Source: Allolobophora icterica
Lineage: Eukaryota > Annelida > Clitellata > Crassiclitellata > Lumbricidae
DNA: 64,000 bases
Reading direction: 5' to 3'
Assembly (NCBI GenBank): GCA_963556255.1
Contig: OY744604.1
Span: 90,156,062-90,220,061, forward strand
Position numbers and translations under genes: made by a program. This document shows, piece by piece, positions 1 through 14,377 of the stretch; position 1 is the stretch's first letter; each line of letters opens with the position of its first letter. Below the pieces are notes generated by a model. It was not told where the DNA came from. It searched no databases and was given only the letters and a program-made list of their open reading frames with translations.

Positions 1-71
1 TAATAATAATAAGACGATTTATATAGCGCCGTAGCACAGCCGAGGCCGAAGAAAAGGGCGCTGTACATAAG
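1..71 (-). repeat. 3' UTR and tail of the L2-like LINE
   Basis: Read on the minus strand, this segment follows the LINE stop codon. It contains the GCGC-box tail (agcgccc ... ggcgctatataaat) and ends in a (TTA)n run at the window edge. The same box closes many LINE and SINE copies elsewhere in the window. The true 3' end and the target duplication lie outside the window. Confidence 0.75.
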
Positions 72-3000
72 TTACAAAAGTTGGCAGTCGTATGAAAGTT
101 TAAAAAGATATGTCTTCAGCTGTGATTTAAATGACTCCAGCGATGGTGCATTCCTAACGTGGTCAGGAAGATTGTTCCACGCAGTGGGTCCCGTAACAGC
201 GAAGGAAGAGTCGCCAAGTCTCGTAGAAGACCGCGGTACTTGTAATTGATTTTTTGTTGACGATCGTAGCCGACATCTGTTCTGGTTGTCTGCCACACGA
301 ACGCAGAAATCCGAGATGTAATTTGGCATGAGGTGATGCAGTGCTTTATACGTGATCAGGCACAGTTTGTACGTTATCCGCTGAGGAACGCGCAGCCAGT
401 GAAGGTTGTCGCGCAGCAGATCAGTGATATGATCAGATGGTGTCCGGCCATATATGAGTCGTGCAGCACAGTTAAGCACCGACTGTATTCGATCTAGTTG
501 ACAAGTCGGCAGGCCCGCCAGTAGGCTATTGCAGTAGTCAACCCTGGAGACTATGAAGCTGTTGACCAAGATGACGGCCGTTGAGGTTGGAAGGAATCTG
601 CGTATGGTTTTAATACGCCGCAGTTGGTAGAAGCAGCCTCGAACGAGTTGACTCACATGGTCCGTCATGGTCATACAGCTGTCAAAGTGGACTCCAAGGT
701 TGCGAATGGTGTCAGCTGGTTGAATTTCTGCATCACCAAGGGTGAAGGTACTGCCGGTAAGTAGATGGCGACGCCGGAAGGTGGTACACCATAAGAACTC
801 GGTCTTTGATGGATTGAGTTTGAGACGGTTAGACGCCATCCACTCTGAGATGCGTTCGATACACAGCAGCACTCTCTGCTTCAGCTCAGCGGTTTGTGAT
901 GGTTCACAGAAGAAGTAAAGCTGTGTATCATCTGCATAGCAGTGGTGGAGGAGGCCATGTGCTTCTATGATTCTCTCCAGATCGGCCGTATATAGTATAA
1001 ACAGGAGAGGGCCAAGAACTGAACCTTGTGGAACACCGCATGTTACTAGCCTAGGTGTCGTCTCCTCCCCTGCCAAATGAACGGATTGTGTACGTCCTCT
1101 TATATATGATTCAAGCCAACTGAGCGCTCTATCCTTGATTCCAAAGGAGCACGAGAGTCGCTGAAGTAAGATGTTGTGGTCAACTGTGTCGAATGCAGCT
1201 GACATATCAAGTAGTGACAGAAGCGCCAGTTGGCCTGAATCTATGGCACTGACTAGGTCCGAGAACACCTTAAGGAGCGCAGTCTCGGTGGAATGACCAC
1301 GCCTGTAGGCAGACTGGAACCGAGGAAGAAGGCGAGATTCAGACAGGTACTCGGTCAGCTGGTGGTTGGCAATACGCTCCAGTACTTTTGATACGAACGT
1401 TAGATTTGAGACCGGTCTGAAGTTCGCAGGTGACGATTCATCGGCTCCAGCTTTCTTAAGGAGTGGCTTGACCGTTGCGTGTTTCCATTTGGACGGGAAA
1501 CGGCCGATGGCAAAAGAATGATTGAATATCCGAGCTATGAAAGGCGCCAGCAGTGGAGCGGCCTCCTTCATCAACCACGTCGGAATTATGTCAAGAGAGC
1601 ACTGTTTCGCTGGTGATGATACAATAACTTTCATGACATCTTCCGTGGTGACTGGGAGAAACTCGCACATGCCTGGAGTTGAGCAATTAGTGAAAATCGC
1701 CTCATTTGCGTCAGATGTCGATGCTCGGATGTCCGCGATCTTTGTATCCATGTGGTCATGATATGTAGCAGCAGAGAAAGATCCAGTCGTGGTAGTGTTT
1801 TTGCCCTCGCCAAGCAGCTGGTTCACTGACTGCCACACATGACGCTGATTTGAACCCGCCGACTTGATTTTCGACTTCCAGTAATCAGAAGCCTTCTGAT
1901 GGGACAATTTCCTAGCCGTACGGAGGGCTTTGCGCCAGGCTTGCGTATCCTCTGCGCCAGCCGCGTCGACCTGACAACGCCGGGCCAGACGTCTAGCCGT
2001 CCGCCTAGCCTCACGGCATTCGTTGTCAAACCAGGGTTGATGATGACGCTCCCGAACAGTGAACTCTGAAACGGGGGCATGCTTGTCAAGAAGGCCGCTG
2101 ATTACCGCGTCGAAGGTATCTGCGAGATCGTCTGCAGAGGTATCGATCGTCGGATCAGTAACAGCACAGAGTTCAGACTCAGAGAGTTCGGCAATGAAGG
2201 CAGCAGTGTCGAAATGCTGCCACTTGCGCTTGGTGATCGTAAGAAAACTTGGAGTTGGTGGTGTCATACAGATGGACCATGACACCAGCATATGGTCCGA
2301 CAGCCCGACATCAGTAACCAAGACGTCTGGTGGCGACACGCTCTCGGACGTGATGACGTGGTCCAACAGACCTCCGAGCCGATGTGTTGGTGACTTGACG
2401 TGCTGTCGGAAGCCATATGTTGACAGGATGGCGTTGTATTTATTTGCTTCTTGATCCGCTCGCTCAAGGTGGATGTTAATGTCTCCTGTGATCGTAACTG
2501 GGATAGACATACTGGCAAGAGCCGCCAGAAATGATGAGAACTCAGCAAAAAACTGTGGCGTAATTACTTGTGACCCAGGCCGGTATAGGACGACGAGGAC
2601 ATGACTGCTACCTCCAGAGGTCGTCCGACAGCACAGGTACTCGAACGTTGTTGCCTTCTGCTTAAGATCGATCTTAGATAAAGCGACGCCGTGGGTGGCG
2701 ACGATGGCAGTGCCACCATGGTTAACAAATTTAACCTTTCCCTGGCGTCGCTTATCCTCGATCGGTCTGGCAGCTTCTAACACGTTCAGTCCCAGCCCGC
2801 GGAGACGCTTGATGGTCGTGCAGTCAGAGTCCTCGTGCCATGTTTCGGTCAGGGCAAGCACTTGGAGCTGCTCCTCCTGCATAATCACTCTGACGTCATC
2901 AACTTTGTTGTTAACAGAGCGTATATTCAGGCAACCGAAGCGGGTCAGACTGCTACGTTGTACCGCGTGTCTCGCGATACGGGGACGAATCAAAACCGGC

Positions 3001-3446
3001 TCCCTGTGTTGTGCAGGGGCAGCACTGATGTTAGCTGCCTGGGTCTGATTCTGCAGCTGTCTGACTGGACGGTTGCCTGAGATGATAACGACGCCCGATG
3101 AGCCAGATTCGGTGTACACAGGGACCGGTCTTCGGTGTTGCCCGCCTCTGCACCCACGAACTGTCCGTCTGATGGTAATTAGCGAGTCGACGTGTGTACG
3201 AACGCACGGATTTAAATGGAGTCCGTGTGTACGCAGGCTGAGCAACTGGTCACGTGTGTACGTCGTACATTTAAATTCTTCGTTTACAGGCATTTTGACG
3301 CCATTAAAACAACGCAAAAGGTAAACGAAAAAATACAATAACAAATCCAAAAGGACACAGTTGGCGACACGGCGACAAGACGAATCGCTAGTGAAAAATA
3401 TAGACAAAACAAAACTGTGTAGCATGCAAAAACTGATATAAATCAC
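72..3446 (-). CDS. Intact L2/CR1-like LINE ORF: endonuclease plus reverse transcriptase
   Basis: This single open frame of 1124 codons encodes a non-LTR retrotransposon polyprotein that would nick target DNA and copy its own RNA there. An APE-type endonuclease spans about residues 170-391, with FGCLNIRSVNNK, ALTETWH, GDINIH and LSDHMLVSW. The reverse transcriptase spans about residues 660-920, with FRPVSN, the first catalytic Asp in LLDMSAAFDTVDH (about 747), GVPQGSVLGP (about 805) and the YADDTQ active site (about 837). The C-terminus ends with the conserved FAVTGPTAWNNLP stretch. The first 51 codons are leucine- and cysteine-rich and poorly motivated, so the Met at 3293 (MPVNEE) is the likelier start. 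No stop or frameshift breaks the frame, unlike every other LINE here, which points to a young insertion. Assignment to the L2/CR1 group is from motif recognition; the exact clade is not proven. Confidence 0.92.
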   Translation of the reverse strand: MIYISFCMLHSFVLSIFFTSDSSCRRVANCVLLDLLLYFFVYLLRCFNGVKMPVNEEFKCTTYTRDQLLSLRTHGLHLNPCVRTHVDSLITIRRTVRGCRGGQHRRPVPVYTESGSSGVVIISGNRPVRQLQNQTQAANISAAPAQHREPVLIRPRIARHAVQRSSLTRFGCLNIRSVNNKVDDVRVIMQEEQLQVLALTETWHEDSDCTTIKRLRGLGLNVLEAARPIEDKRRQGKVKFVNHGGTAIVATHGVALSKIDLKQKATTFEYLCCRTTSGGSSHVLVVLYRPGSQVITPQFFAEFSSFLAALASMSIPVTITGDINIHLERADQEANKYNAILSTYGFRQHVKSPTHRLGGLLDHVITSESVSPPDVLVTDVGLSDHMLVSWSICMTPPTPSFLTITKRKWQHFDTAAFIAELSESELCAVTDPTIDTSADDLADTFDAVISGLLDKHAPVSEFTVRERHHQPWFDNECREARRTARRLARRCQVDAAGAEDTQAWRKALRTARKLSHQKASDYWKSKIKSAGSNQRHVWQSVNQLLGEGKNTTTTGSFSAATYHDHMDTKIADIRASTSDANEAIFTNCSTPGMCEFLPVTTEDVMKVIVSSPAKQCSLDIIPTWLMKEAAPLLAPFIARIFNHSFAIGRFPSKWKHATVKPLLKKAGADESSPANFRPVSNLTFVSKVLERIANHQLTEYLSESRLLPRFQSAYRRGHSTETALLKVFSDLVSAIDSGQLALLSLLDMSAAFDTVDHNILLQRLSCSFGIKDRALSWLESYIRGRTQSVHLAGEETTPRLVTCGVPQGSVLGPLLFILYTADLERIIEAHGLLHHCYADDTQLYFFCEPSQTAELKQRVLLCIERISEWMASNRLKLNPSKTEFLWCTTFRRRHLLTGSTFTLGDAEIQPADTIRNLGVHFDSCMTMTDHVSQLVRGCFYQLRRIKTIRRFLPTSTAVILVNSFIVSRVDYCNSLLAGLPTCQLDRIQSVLNCAARLIYGRTPSDHITDLLRDNLHWLRVPQRITYKLCLITYKALHHLMPNYISDFCVRVADNQNRCRLRSSTKNQLQVPRSSTRLGDSSFAVTGPTAWNNLPDHVRNAPSLESFKSQLKTYLFKLSYDCQLL

Positions 3447-3457
3447 GAGCTCAAAAT

Positions 3458-4560
3458 ATGCGACTGTCTGCAGCCAGAGGTCGGCGCATAATATCAGCTA
3501 ATCAGCAGAATCATTCTTTTGTGCTAAAATATTGGTTGAGATATCCTAGGCGCTTGCTTTGCGCATGGATGTTAGGCAACCGCCTCTTCCTTAATCCCGA
3601 AAAAACTCAGCTGGCCGGTTTTTTACTGATAGACTTCCTTAACTGCAGTTTCGCTTTTCAAATGCCTCCTGCTCTACTTCTGTGTCCGAGACCTGAATAT
3701 GACACTCGACCAGGAATTCACATTCTCTGAGCTTGTGAAGACAATAATAATGTCGAACATAATGTCATCATCTGCATTCTGTACGAGATCCGCACTATTT
3801 GTCTAGCGCTATCAACCACGGCTGCTTTTACCATGAGCATTAGTAAGTAAGTAAGTAAGTATATCCTTTATTCAAAACCAACTGCTAACCGCATTTTGGT
3901 GTACATAGTTAATAATATTAATTTAAGCATATAACACTCGAATGACAAAGGTTTTGCGAGCTAAAGAGTCAGCATCAGGTATAATTCTATTGTGTGCCCT
4001 GGGGCGCAGTGAGTATACAACAGCTTTCTCTGGAGGTAATAACTGATGTAGAACATGTTCTTTAGTCTAGGGGTTAATGGGACTTCCAAGAAATTATGAT
4101 AACATTTATTATTTACACTACACAAACTGGAAAGTTACTCATACTGCCGGAACATGAACACAAAAAACTTCAAACACAAGTCAGACTCTAGAAAGACGTA
4201 AGCGAAAATTAATAAAAATCATCATCGACGTAATGGGAAACTAAAATGAGATTCGGAATATACAAGTAAACGTTACCACGATGGGTTCACCAAAACGTAC
4301 TCAAAAGCAAACTCCGGTCTGGTCTCTATACTAAACGCTTTAACAATCCCTCTTATCAAATCAACGTGGTGTGTCTTTATTAATGCACAATAAGTGCGCG
4401 AGTGAAAATGATGGGATGGTGATGGAATGGTTATGGCATGGTAGGTCGTTTCCTAACAATGTATTGACATGTCTTAGGGAGGACTTTGATAATGCCATTT
4501 ATGCTGGCCTCCCCTCTCTCTTTTTCTATCTTGGCTTAATCAACTTCAATCCGTTTTAAA
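3458..4560 (+). pseudogene. Degraded LINE reverse-transcriptase remnants
   Basis: Short readable pieces of an L2-like reverse transcriptase survive: GNRLFLNPEKTQ near 3580-3612 (normally just after the YADD region), a TLDQEFTFSELVKT-like stretch near 3690-3745 once frame changes are allowed, and DNAIYAGLPS near 4488-4515. Stops and an inserted retroelement tail (3844-4080) break it. The 3690-4560 part reappears at about 16000-16330, so it belongs to the duplicated block. Confidence 0.6.
3844..4080 (-). repeat. Retroelement 3' end with (TTAC)n tail
   Basis: On the minus strand this reads tgtacaccaaaatgcggtta, then a TTGAATAAAG-like stretch, then ttacttactt. The same terminus occurs on the plus strand at about 19880-19940 and 34590-34655. 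It is a short dispersed retroelement end with no coding content. Confidence 0.5.
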
Positions 4561-5439
4561 CTCTGCAGCTGGGCTAATTGAATAGATTCCGAATTATAGT
4601 CATATATCTAACTACATGCGGGACGAACGCATTGGTTGAACATGCGAAGACGCCTCGAATTTATGATCCTTATGCTGATAAGTAGCTGTCTGGCCGGTTG
4701 TGGTCTATCCTATCAACCACCCCAGGGTTAGTCATCAGTCGGTTGATCTGACTGTAGTGAATAAAATGCGTGCTTTGGCCAAGGATCGGTGGGAGAGACA
4801 GAAACGATCTGGCGTATGGAGGCAAACAGACACAGCAGAGGCAAACACTTTCGCTTCTGAGCATCTACGAATACGGATGCTCAGAAGGGCCACAAAGAGT
4901 ACATGGGGAAATACTAGGACGCTACAAGCGAAAAGTCAAACACGCTGGATGTTCATTAAGAAATCTGTTGATATTATGAAAGCATATTCTAAATTTATAT
5001 GACCTCGGATTGGCAGAGCCTCGTTATCTGCGGGTATTACCGCACCCGACCCGCGGGTACGGATATACCCGCAGACTTCTAGAAAGTATAAACGTGGCTT
5101 TCCGGAAGTGTCGTCTGATTACTTTTCATCAGATAGGCCTAGGCTAATAACTACATAATTCGGCCTTATAAATCAACCAAGTGTTGACGTTGACTTGTAA
5201 TATCTGAATGTTTCCTGTATTGGCTTCCAATTTAAACTTGGTCGATTAGACAGTGTGCCTATTGCGCCTTTTTCAAAGATTGCAAGAATTTAGGGAAGAA
5301 TCAAGCTGCCTGACACTGTCTTCTCCAGCTTATTCGTACATGTAAGTATAACAACTTTTTTTCATTATCATTCAGATTACTTACGTGTTTTTTTAAATTT
5401 AGTTAGGCTTATCAGTAGGCCCCTATTCCTATCCCGATT

Positions 5440-5640
5440 GCCACCGCTATCACTGTCATTACTAGGCAGTGTCGCGCTTTCTCTGTGTTCGGCCCCTCCA
5501 CCTGGAATCGTCTCCTATTGGAGATACGCCTCCTGCCTAGGAATAGTTCGCTTATGTTTTGCAAGTTACTGATGTCCAGTTTATACTGCCGGGGTTGGTA
5601 CCTTGAGGGGCGCTATATTAAGTTTTAAAAATGAATGAAT
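5440..5640 (+). pseudogene. LINE 3'-end fragment
   Basis: The stretch near 5488-5590 reads, with frame changes, like the C-terminal signature of L2-like reverse transcriptases (FSVFGPSTWNRL). It is followed by a GCGC-box tail (gaggggcgctatattaa) and aatgaatgaat at 5608-5641. It is 5'-truncated. Confidence 0.6.
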
Positions 5641-6191
5641 TGCATGTATAGTTCATGCGGTCAAAGTGTATCTAATGGCAACGGTCCCACATCATGTGAT
5701 TGTCTTGGACTATTTCTATGCAGATGTGTTTTTAATGCTTTCGATACTGAAGCATTACAATAGTGATTTCTGCATTTGATTAAACGACAATATCTACCGA
5801 CAGTTTCTTGATGACGCTGTGTGCACTTGTGCGTGAAGGAAACTTGCTCGTTGCTCCAGATTCATACAAAGTAACCATCTCATACAGGAGATTCGAAGCA
5901 TGCCTTCCGTATTATAAGCCGAGCGCTCTAACTAATCGGTTACTATGCCTCACACAGACCTTTACCCTACACACGACACACGATCTGGTTCGAGCAGGAC
6001 AAGTCTACTGTAGTCTATTTTGCAGCAGTCTAAACCGGACACATTTAAAATCCGCTTTGTAAGCTTTCATTACATATTAGTGTAATAGAAATATTATAAG
6101 CATAGACGCGACTCTGTACATATACTCGTATATGCACGACTTTAAAATGCCAAGGAGATATATCCACCAGATTTGTTTCACGTTAATAAAT

Positions 6192-6637
6192 GTTAGGGGT
6201 GTTGTGTGATAGTCTAAAATCAAGAGGTCGCGTATTCGAATCCCCGCCTGAGCAGATATATTTTCGAGATTTATGTCCCACTTGTGCCCCACCCAAGACG
6301 GTCATAATGAGTACACTGAGCATAGGGTATTGGTGGGAAGATCAGATTGCGAGGCAGAGGACTGGCCGGCCACACGCCCTCATGTGCCGAGGCTAAGAAG
6401 ATTGAGTCACTTATGCTTGACATTTCTATAGGCGTAGCTACATTGAGTCAAGAGGAGGCATTTTCCGTGCGTTATAGGCCCTATTTCCACACCCATAAGT
6501 ACCCTTCCCAAAATTCCACTACACCTGGATGTTGCCTCCTCTTGAATTTAAGTCTGGCTACGTGACGCCCATGGCTATCTTTCTTTGTTAGCTTAGGAAT
6601 CTGCCAAAAATAAAAACTACTTACTAACTTACTTAGT
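6192..6637 (+). mobile_element. tRNA-derived SINE with ACTT tail (copy 1), interrupted by a MITE
   Basis: A B-box-like tattcgaatcccc lies at about 6233-6245. A conserved body follows (gcccc...cactgag...agactggccgg) and the 3' end is a degenerate ACTT run at about 6617-6637. Copies lie at 21737-22052 and 36783-37080. This copy is longer because a hAT-like MITE sits inside it at about 6428-6560. Confidence 0.6.
6428..6560. mobile_element. Short hAT-like MITE nested in the SINE
   Basis: The element begins ctataggcgtagctac and ends gtctggctacg, with internal agaggaggca and tgcctcctcttga inverted segments. The 379-bp MITE at 39347-39725 has the same ends and interior words. The two SINE paralogs (about 21985 and 37010) lack it. 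Flanks tgacattt and tgacgccc look like a decayed 8-bp target duplication. Confidence 0.6.
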
Positions 6638-6884
6638 CATAGGTTCCCTCCTCTATTAATGAACACTATATAGAATGTTCCAGCGTGGTTTGCATGTTCT
6701 GCTCGGTTATGTAGTCTCGTCTCTTTGAGAATATAATTGATTTGCAAAACAGACGATTAAGACTTTAACGGGGACGCGACATGCGCGTCTCATTATTTGT
6801 CGCACATTTGTCTGGAGTGGACCGAAATAGTCGTCTCCGTATTTTCCTGGGTATTCCGACGGGCAAATAAGTATCATACTGTGG

Positions 6885-7060
6885 CCCAACAGAGGGAACG
6901 CGGTGGACGTAGCAATATGTTCTGTGCCTTGTAACCGGAGGGTCGCAGGTTCGAATCTACCTCAAGCCACTGCATTGCGACCCAGCGCCATCGATGTTCT
7001 ATCGTATGGTCGTGTGCATTTCTAAGCTTTGGAGGGAGGGCATTATCAAAAAACAGTTGT
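6885..7060 (+). mobile_element. tRNA-derived SINE
   Basis: A tRNA-like head includes ccttgtaaccggagggtcgc followed by the B box ggttcgaatct at about 6949-6960. The body (ccatcgatgttctatcg...gtcgtgtgcatttctaa) resembles the SINEs at 50165 and 52015. It interrupts block 0 relative to block 1 near 22490. Confidence 0.6.
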
Positions 7061-7189
7061 AGTTTATGGATTATACAAATAATGCAATCAAGGTTATCAG
7101 CTGCGTGGTTTTGACAAGCTCGGCCAAGTTTGGGTTGAATCATGAGGAATACCTACGCTCCTGACTACCTACGAAAGGAGGCGTAATAA

Positions 7190-8113
7190 ATTCAGAAGCT
7201 TTTTATTGATCACCCACAAGTTCACATTACCATTTGTAGCAGTAGGCCTAGTTGATGGGTGTCAAATGGTAAACCCAAAAGGAACAATATTGTTCCGATG
7301 GCGGGATCGCCCCTTTCTCTTTTCTATTCCATATACATTAACACTGACCATCAAAGCGTAAATCGAAACCAGTAAAGAAGTGTGCCAGGGTGCAGAAATG
7401 TATATGTTTATGCTCGTGCAGTAGTGCTTACAGATTTATGAATTATACATACATTAACTGTTCATCATATGTTACATACTCATATGGGAAACACAACTCA
7501 TTTCGTATCGTATCGTATCTAAACATTTATAAAGCGCCTCTCGCAGAATAACTATTCAAAGGCGCTCTCAGCACAGAAGCCCCGGGGAAACAGAAATGCC
7601 TTTAGGGAACGCGGGACCTGATGAGGAAAAGTCAGTCATTAGTTTGGCCCTGTCATAATTTAATCTGGTTTAGCTTAATTTAATTTAATATTAGCTCAGT
7701 GCAATTTTAATATAGCTCAAATCAGTTTACTTCAATTTAATGCTCAGACTTCTAGGATTTATAAAAGTGTCAATGTTCATACTGTGGTACTGGATTTAAA
7801 TTCTCGACAGACATTGATTTTCAGAAGAATAGGTCGCGCTTTTGGGAGAGAGTGAATGACATTTGTGCCTACTTCAAAAGCAGATTTTTATGCATTCATC
7901 ACGATATTTCTGTGTTGCCTTTATTTGCTACACATTGGCCACTGAAATGCTGTACTACAGATTAGCTGTAAGTAGTAATATCCTATGCCTAGTAGACCAA
8001 TTGCTAACCGTACTTTGGTGTACATTCATCAGTAGTCTCAAAAACAGTTGTAACTTGTTCAAACATAATTTATAATCCTAACGATGAAGGTTTAACGCAA
8101 CAAGCTTTCAGCC
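7190..8113. other. Non-coding, TE-derived spacer
   Basis: I see no gene. A LINE tail lies at 7500-7610 (minus). Around 7650-7750 there is AT-rich sequence with loosely repeated tttaattt words. Near 7990-8030 a fragment (ccaattgctaaccgtacttt) matches the retroelement end at 3880. Confidence 0.5.
7500..7610 (-). repeat. LINE/SINE GCGC-box tail
   Basis: On the minus strand gcgcc...ggcgctttataaat is followed by a (TACGA)n run (tcgtatcgtatcgtat on plus). It is a tail-only remnant. Confidence 0.6.
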
Positions 8114-8206
8114 GGTTGTATAATTCGGTTGTATAATTCGGTTGTATAATTCGGTTGTATAATTCGGTTGTATAATTCGGTTGTATAATTCGGTTGTATA
8201 ATTCGG
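8114..8206. repeat. 13-bp minisatellite
   Basis: The unit ggttgtataattc is repeated head to tail about seven times with almost no variation; the last unit reads ggtcg. Confidence 0.9.
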
Positions 8207-8462
8207 TCGTGGACCCGGGGGCTGAGGGAATAATTTGTGGCCTTAAGAAGAGGGAACAAGTCACTTAGTTCCTGTAATATATTTGCCTTTCATCCGCCAG
8301 TATTGAAGAAGAGAGGCGAGTATCCGCCTTTGAACATAACTGCTCAGCTCTCGGAGAATCCTCAGAAAGGTGATGATAACCAATCATGCGGCGCAACAAG
8401 GCTTGTAACTTATTTTTGTCACCTTATCGGATTATCCCGCAAAGCCCACCAAGTAGGCGAGC

Positions 8463-8510
8463 ATAGGCTCTGGGGGCAGCCGGGGCACGTGCCCCCTAAT
8501 AATTGAGATA
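8463..8510. mobile_element. hAT-like terminus fragment
   Basis: The sequence cataggctctgggggcagcc followed by ggggcacgtgccccc resembles the left end of the hAT element at 17462 (cataggcgtagg...caagtgcccccc). It also matches the reverse complement of the fragment at 25607-25651. No matching right end or target duplication was found. Confidence 0.4.
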
Positions 8511-9029
8511 GACAGGACATCCAATGCAACAACTGTAAAATGAATTACAAAATCCCCTAATATTTTGGACAAGTCTACGCCAGTGTAGGCGAGACATAAA
8601 ACAACCGTGCCAGGCAGGGTATAGTGGTAAAATTAGAGGTGAGTACACGCTACAGGTTGGTTTTCCGAAACACAGAGGGGGATGTGCCCTCCTCCCAAGC
8701 AATAGAATTTTTTAAATATGGAAACGATTTGGTGAGCGTTTCAGCTACTGAAATGACGGAATTCCTCAATTTATGATGCATCAACTATGCTAATATTTAT
8801 TGAAAATTGTTGTTTTTTGCATCCAGTTCAGTCAAGCAGATATAATTAAATTTCAAAGTGAATTTTTTTAAGTTGTAGTCTACGGAATTAAAAATTATGT
8901 CAAAGTAGGCCTACGTTCCGGAGGTGAGTACACACTTTCCAGAGGTGAGTATACTAAAAACAAATTTAGTGAGGTGAGTATACGGTCTCTAGAGGTGAGT
9001 AAATAAACGCTGTATGTCCGGGTATACCC
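8511..9029. other. Spacer with repeated gaggtgagta words
   Basis: No coding signal is visible. Four or five copies of gaggtgagta(c/t)a occur at about 8636, 8922, 8942, 8971 and 8992. They look like splice donors, but no exon can be supported beside them, so I treat them as a degenerate local repeat. Confidence 0.4.
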
Positions 9030-9850
9030 TCGTCTACATCCCCGATGCCAGGGTAGTAGCCCGTACAACATCTTGGAGAGGTTGACCGTGCCTGCCGTGG
9101 GCAACTAAAGTTCTCATAGCGTAGAGAGACTGGCGGGCCTGGCAACACATTCGAAGGATGTGATTTTCAAATTTTAAGTCATCCGATATGGTTACTCCCA
9201 AAATCACCATACCAGTAACCCTGGCTCGACCCAAGGATAGTCATGTGGCCCTGGCCCTACCCTTGGGTGATGGGTTAATTATCATTTCACTAGTTTTCAT
9301 TTGTTTCGTTCTAGAGGCACGTAATGACTATTTGAAGAGGAGACTAGATTATAACAGTCATCTGCATATTTAAGAAGCCTATTAGCAGGGTAGGCTGGAC
9401 TAAGGCTGGATATTGCAGTAATAAAATTCTCAGGACCAAGGCCGGATCCTTGTAAAATACTGGCGTTAATGTCAATGTATTTTGATACTATTCCATGAAA
9501 TATCGTACAGTGCTGACGGCCATCGAAAAAGGCAATAACCCAGTTGTACACTGTACACATTATCTGGTATTGGCAGTTTTGCTTGTGTGAGTTTCGCTAT
9601 TGTGCTTGCTAGTTGTGCATGCCTGATAGTGTCAAAAGCTTTAGAGAAATCGAAAGCTATCAGATGGGCGTACTGGTTGCAATTAAGCAGCTTAGAAAAG
9701 CTCAGATAAAATGTGACTTAGCCGGATGAGGGCTGTGGTGGTGGAAGCAGAAGGACGGAAAGCGTAATGATCAGAATACGTGCAGTTTTGCTGCGGGTGA
9801 GTCAGGAAGGGGTAAAGGAAACGGCGTATATCCAATTTTAATTCTTATTT
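9030..9850 (-). pseudogene. Broken LINE reverse transcriptase fragment
   Basis: On the minus strand, frames at 9297-9560 and 9034-9234 give reverse-transcriptase motifs in order: AFDFSKAFDTIRHAQLA (about 9610-9660, frameshifted), NWVIAFFDGR, ILQGSGLGP, LLKYADDCYNLV and VILGVTISDDLKFENH. The active-site aspartates survive, but stops and frameshifts break the frame and both ends are missing. The same family appears at 30837-31150 and 59326-60290. Part of this copy (from 9467) lies in the duplicated A-type unit. Confidence 0.8.
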
Positions 9851-10214
9851 TAAACGAACTAAACGTCTTTACTTAATCTAGAGGTGGTTATACTGATCCA
9901 CCCAATACATTGAATTTGTTTAAATTTCTAGCTTTGGTCATCCCTAAGAATAACATTGATTGATAAGTAATAATTTTGTACAAGGTGAAGAAAATATACT
10001 TAATACAGACTCCGTCTTTTTCAGGTTTTACATAGTATTATTCGTTTGTTTTTTGTGAGTTAGCGGGATGTGACAAGCGAGCACGTGACAAAAAATATGC
10101 ATGCGAGCAAAACAGAAAGTGCGAGGAAGGTCACGTAAATATTTGGCTTAGGCGATACTCATCACATTTTAAGCTTCAAACATTGAATTACTATCACGAC
10201 GCTGTAATTGCAAT

Positions 10215-10290
10215 TGTAAATGCAGTCATACATTTATAAGGCGCCACTACGAACCAGTCATCACTGGCGCTCCCGACTCGAACCAGAGAA
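10215..10290 (-). repeat. LINE tail in the gene A upstream region
   Basis: The segment catttataaggcgcc...ggcgctcccgactcg is a GCGC-box tail. A paralog sits at about 31405-31470 in locus D, so it predates that duplication. Confidence 0.55.
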
Positions 10291-10677
10291 ATTACTGTGT
10301 AGGCCTAATGTCTGTACGATATATTGTTCACTTTTGGATTGTGTCGAGATAGGATTTCTGTTTGGCAACGGTGCAGAAGCGAGGGGCGAAATTTATTGAG
10401 AGGATGCTCCTTCATATAAGGCAAATAGACTAAACAGGTATCGAAAACTTTCTTCACGTTACAAATCAATCGCACACAGAGAAGCGTTAAATGTAAGTTC
10501 AAATATAATTTAAATCTTTTCAGAAATTTATTTTAGAATTTTTACCCGAGGTAGATAATATGATTCCTCAGGTACCGGTGATACAAATGTTGTCCGGAAA
10601 CTGAAATATGAATTTACAATTTAGTTACACTTTTATTGTAGTAGTTTTGCGGTAATATTTGTGCAGTTCTCTGAAAC

Positions 10678-14377
<3,700 letters not shown>

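Larger units (their letters stand above)
3600..7190. repeat. Diverged upstream copy of the non-coding block (block 0)
   Basis: Several stretches align, in the same order and strand, with block 1 (16.0-22.6 kb) and block 2 (32.3-37.6 kb). Examples are 4490-5000 with 16190-17280, 5880-6060 with 21460-21610 and 36480-36620, and 6840-7140 with 22450-22580. It precedes gene A as blocks 1 and 2 precede genes B and C. It is clearly more diverged than blocks 1 and 2 are from each other. I see no conserved ORF in it. Confidence 0.6.

Noticed and set aside
1522..3324. Multiple plus-strand ORFs of 60-131 codons
   Set aside because: All are antisense shadows of the intact LINE ORF on the minus strand.
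4700..5002. 100-codon ORF with a charged, helical composition
   Set aside because: The paralogous stretches at 16970-17280 and 32740-33050 have stops in this frame, so it is not conserved as protein.
8900..9010. A set of splice donors (gaggtgagta) suggesting an exon cluster
   Set aside because: The words are a local degenerate repeat with no acceptors or open exons beside them.
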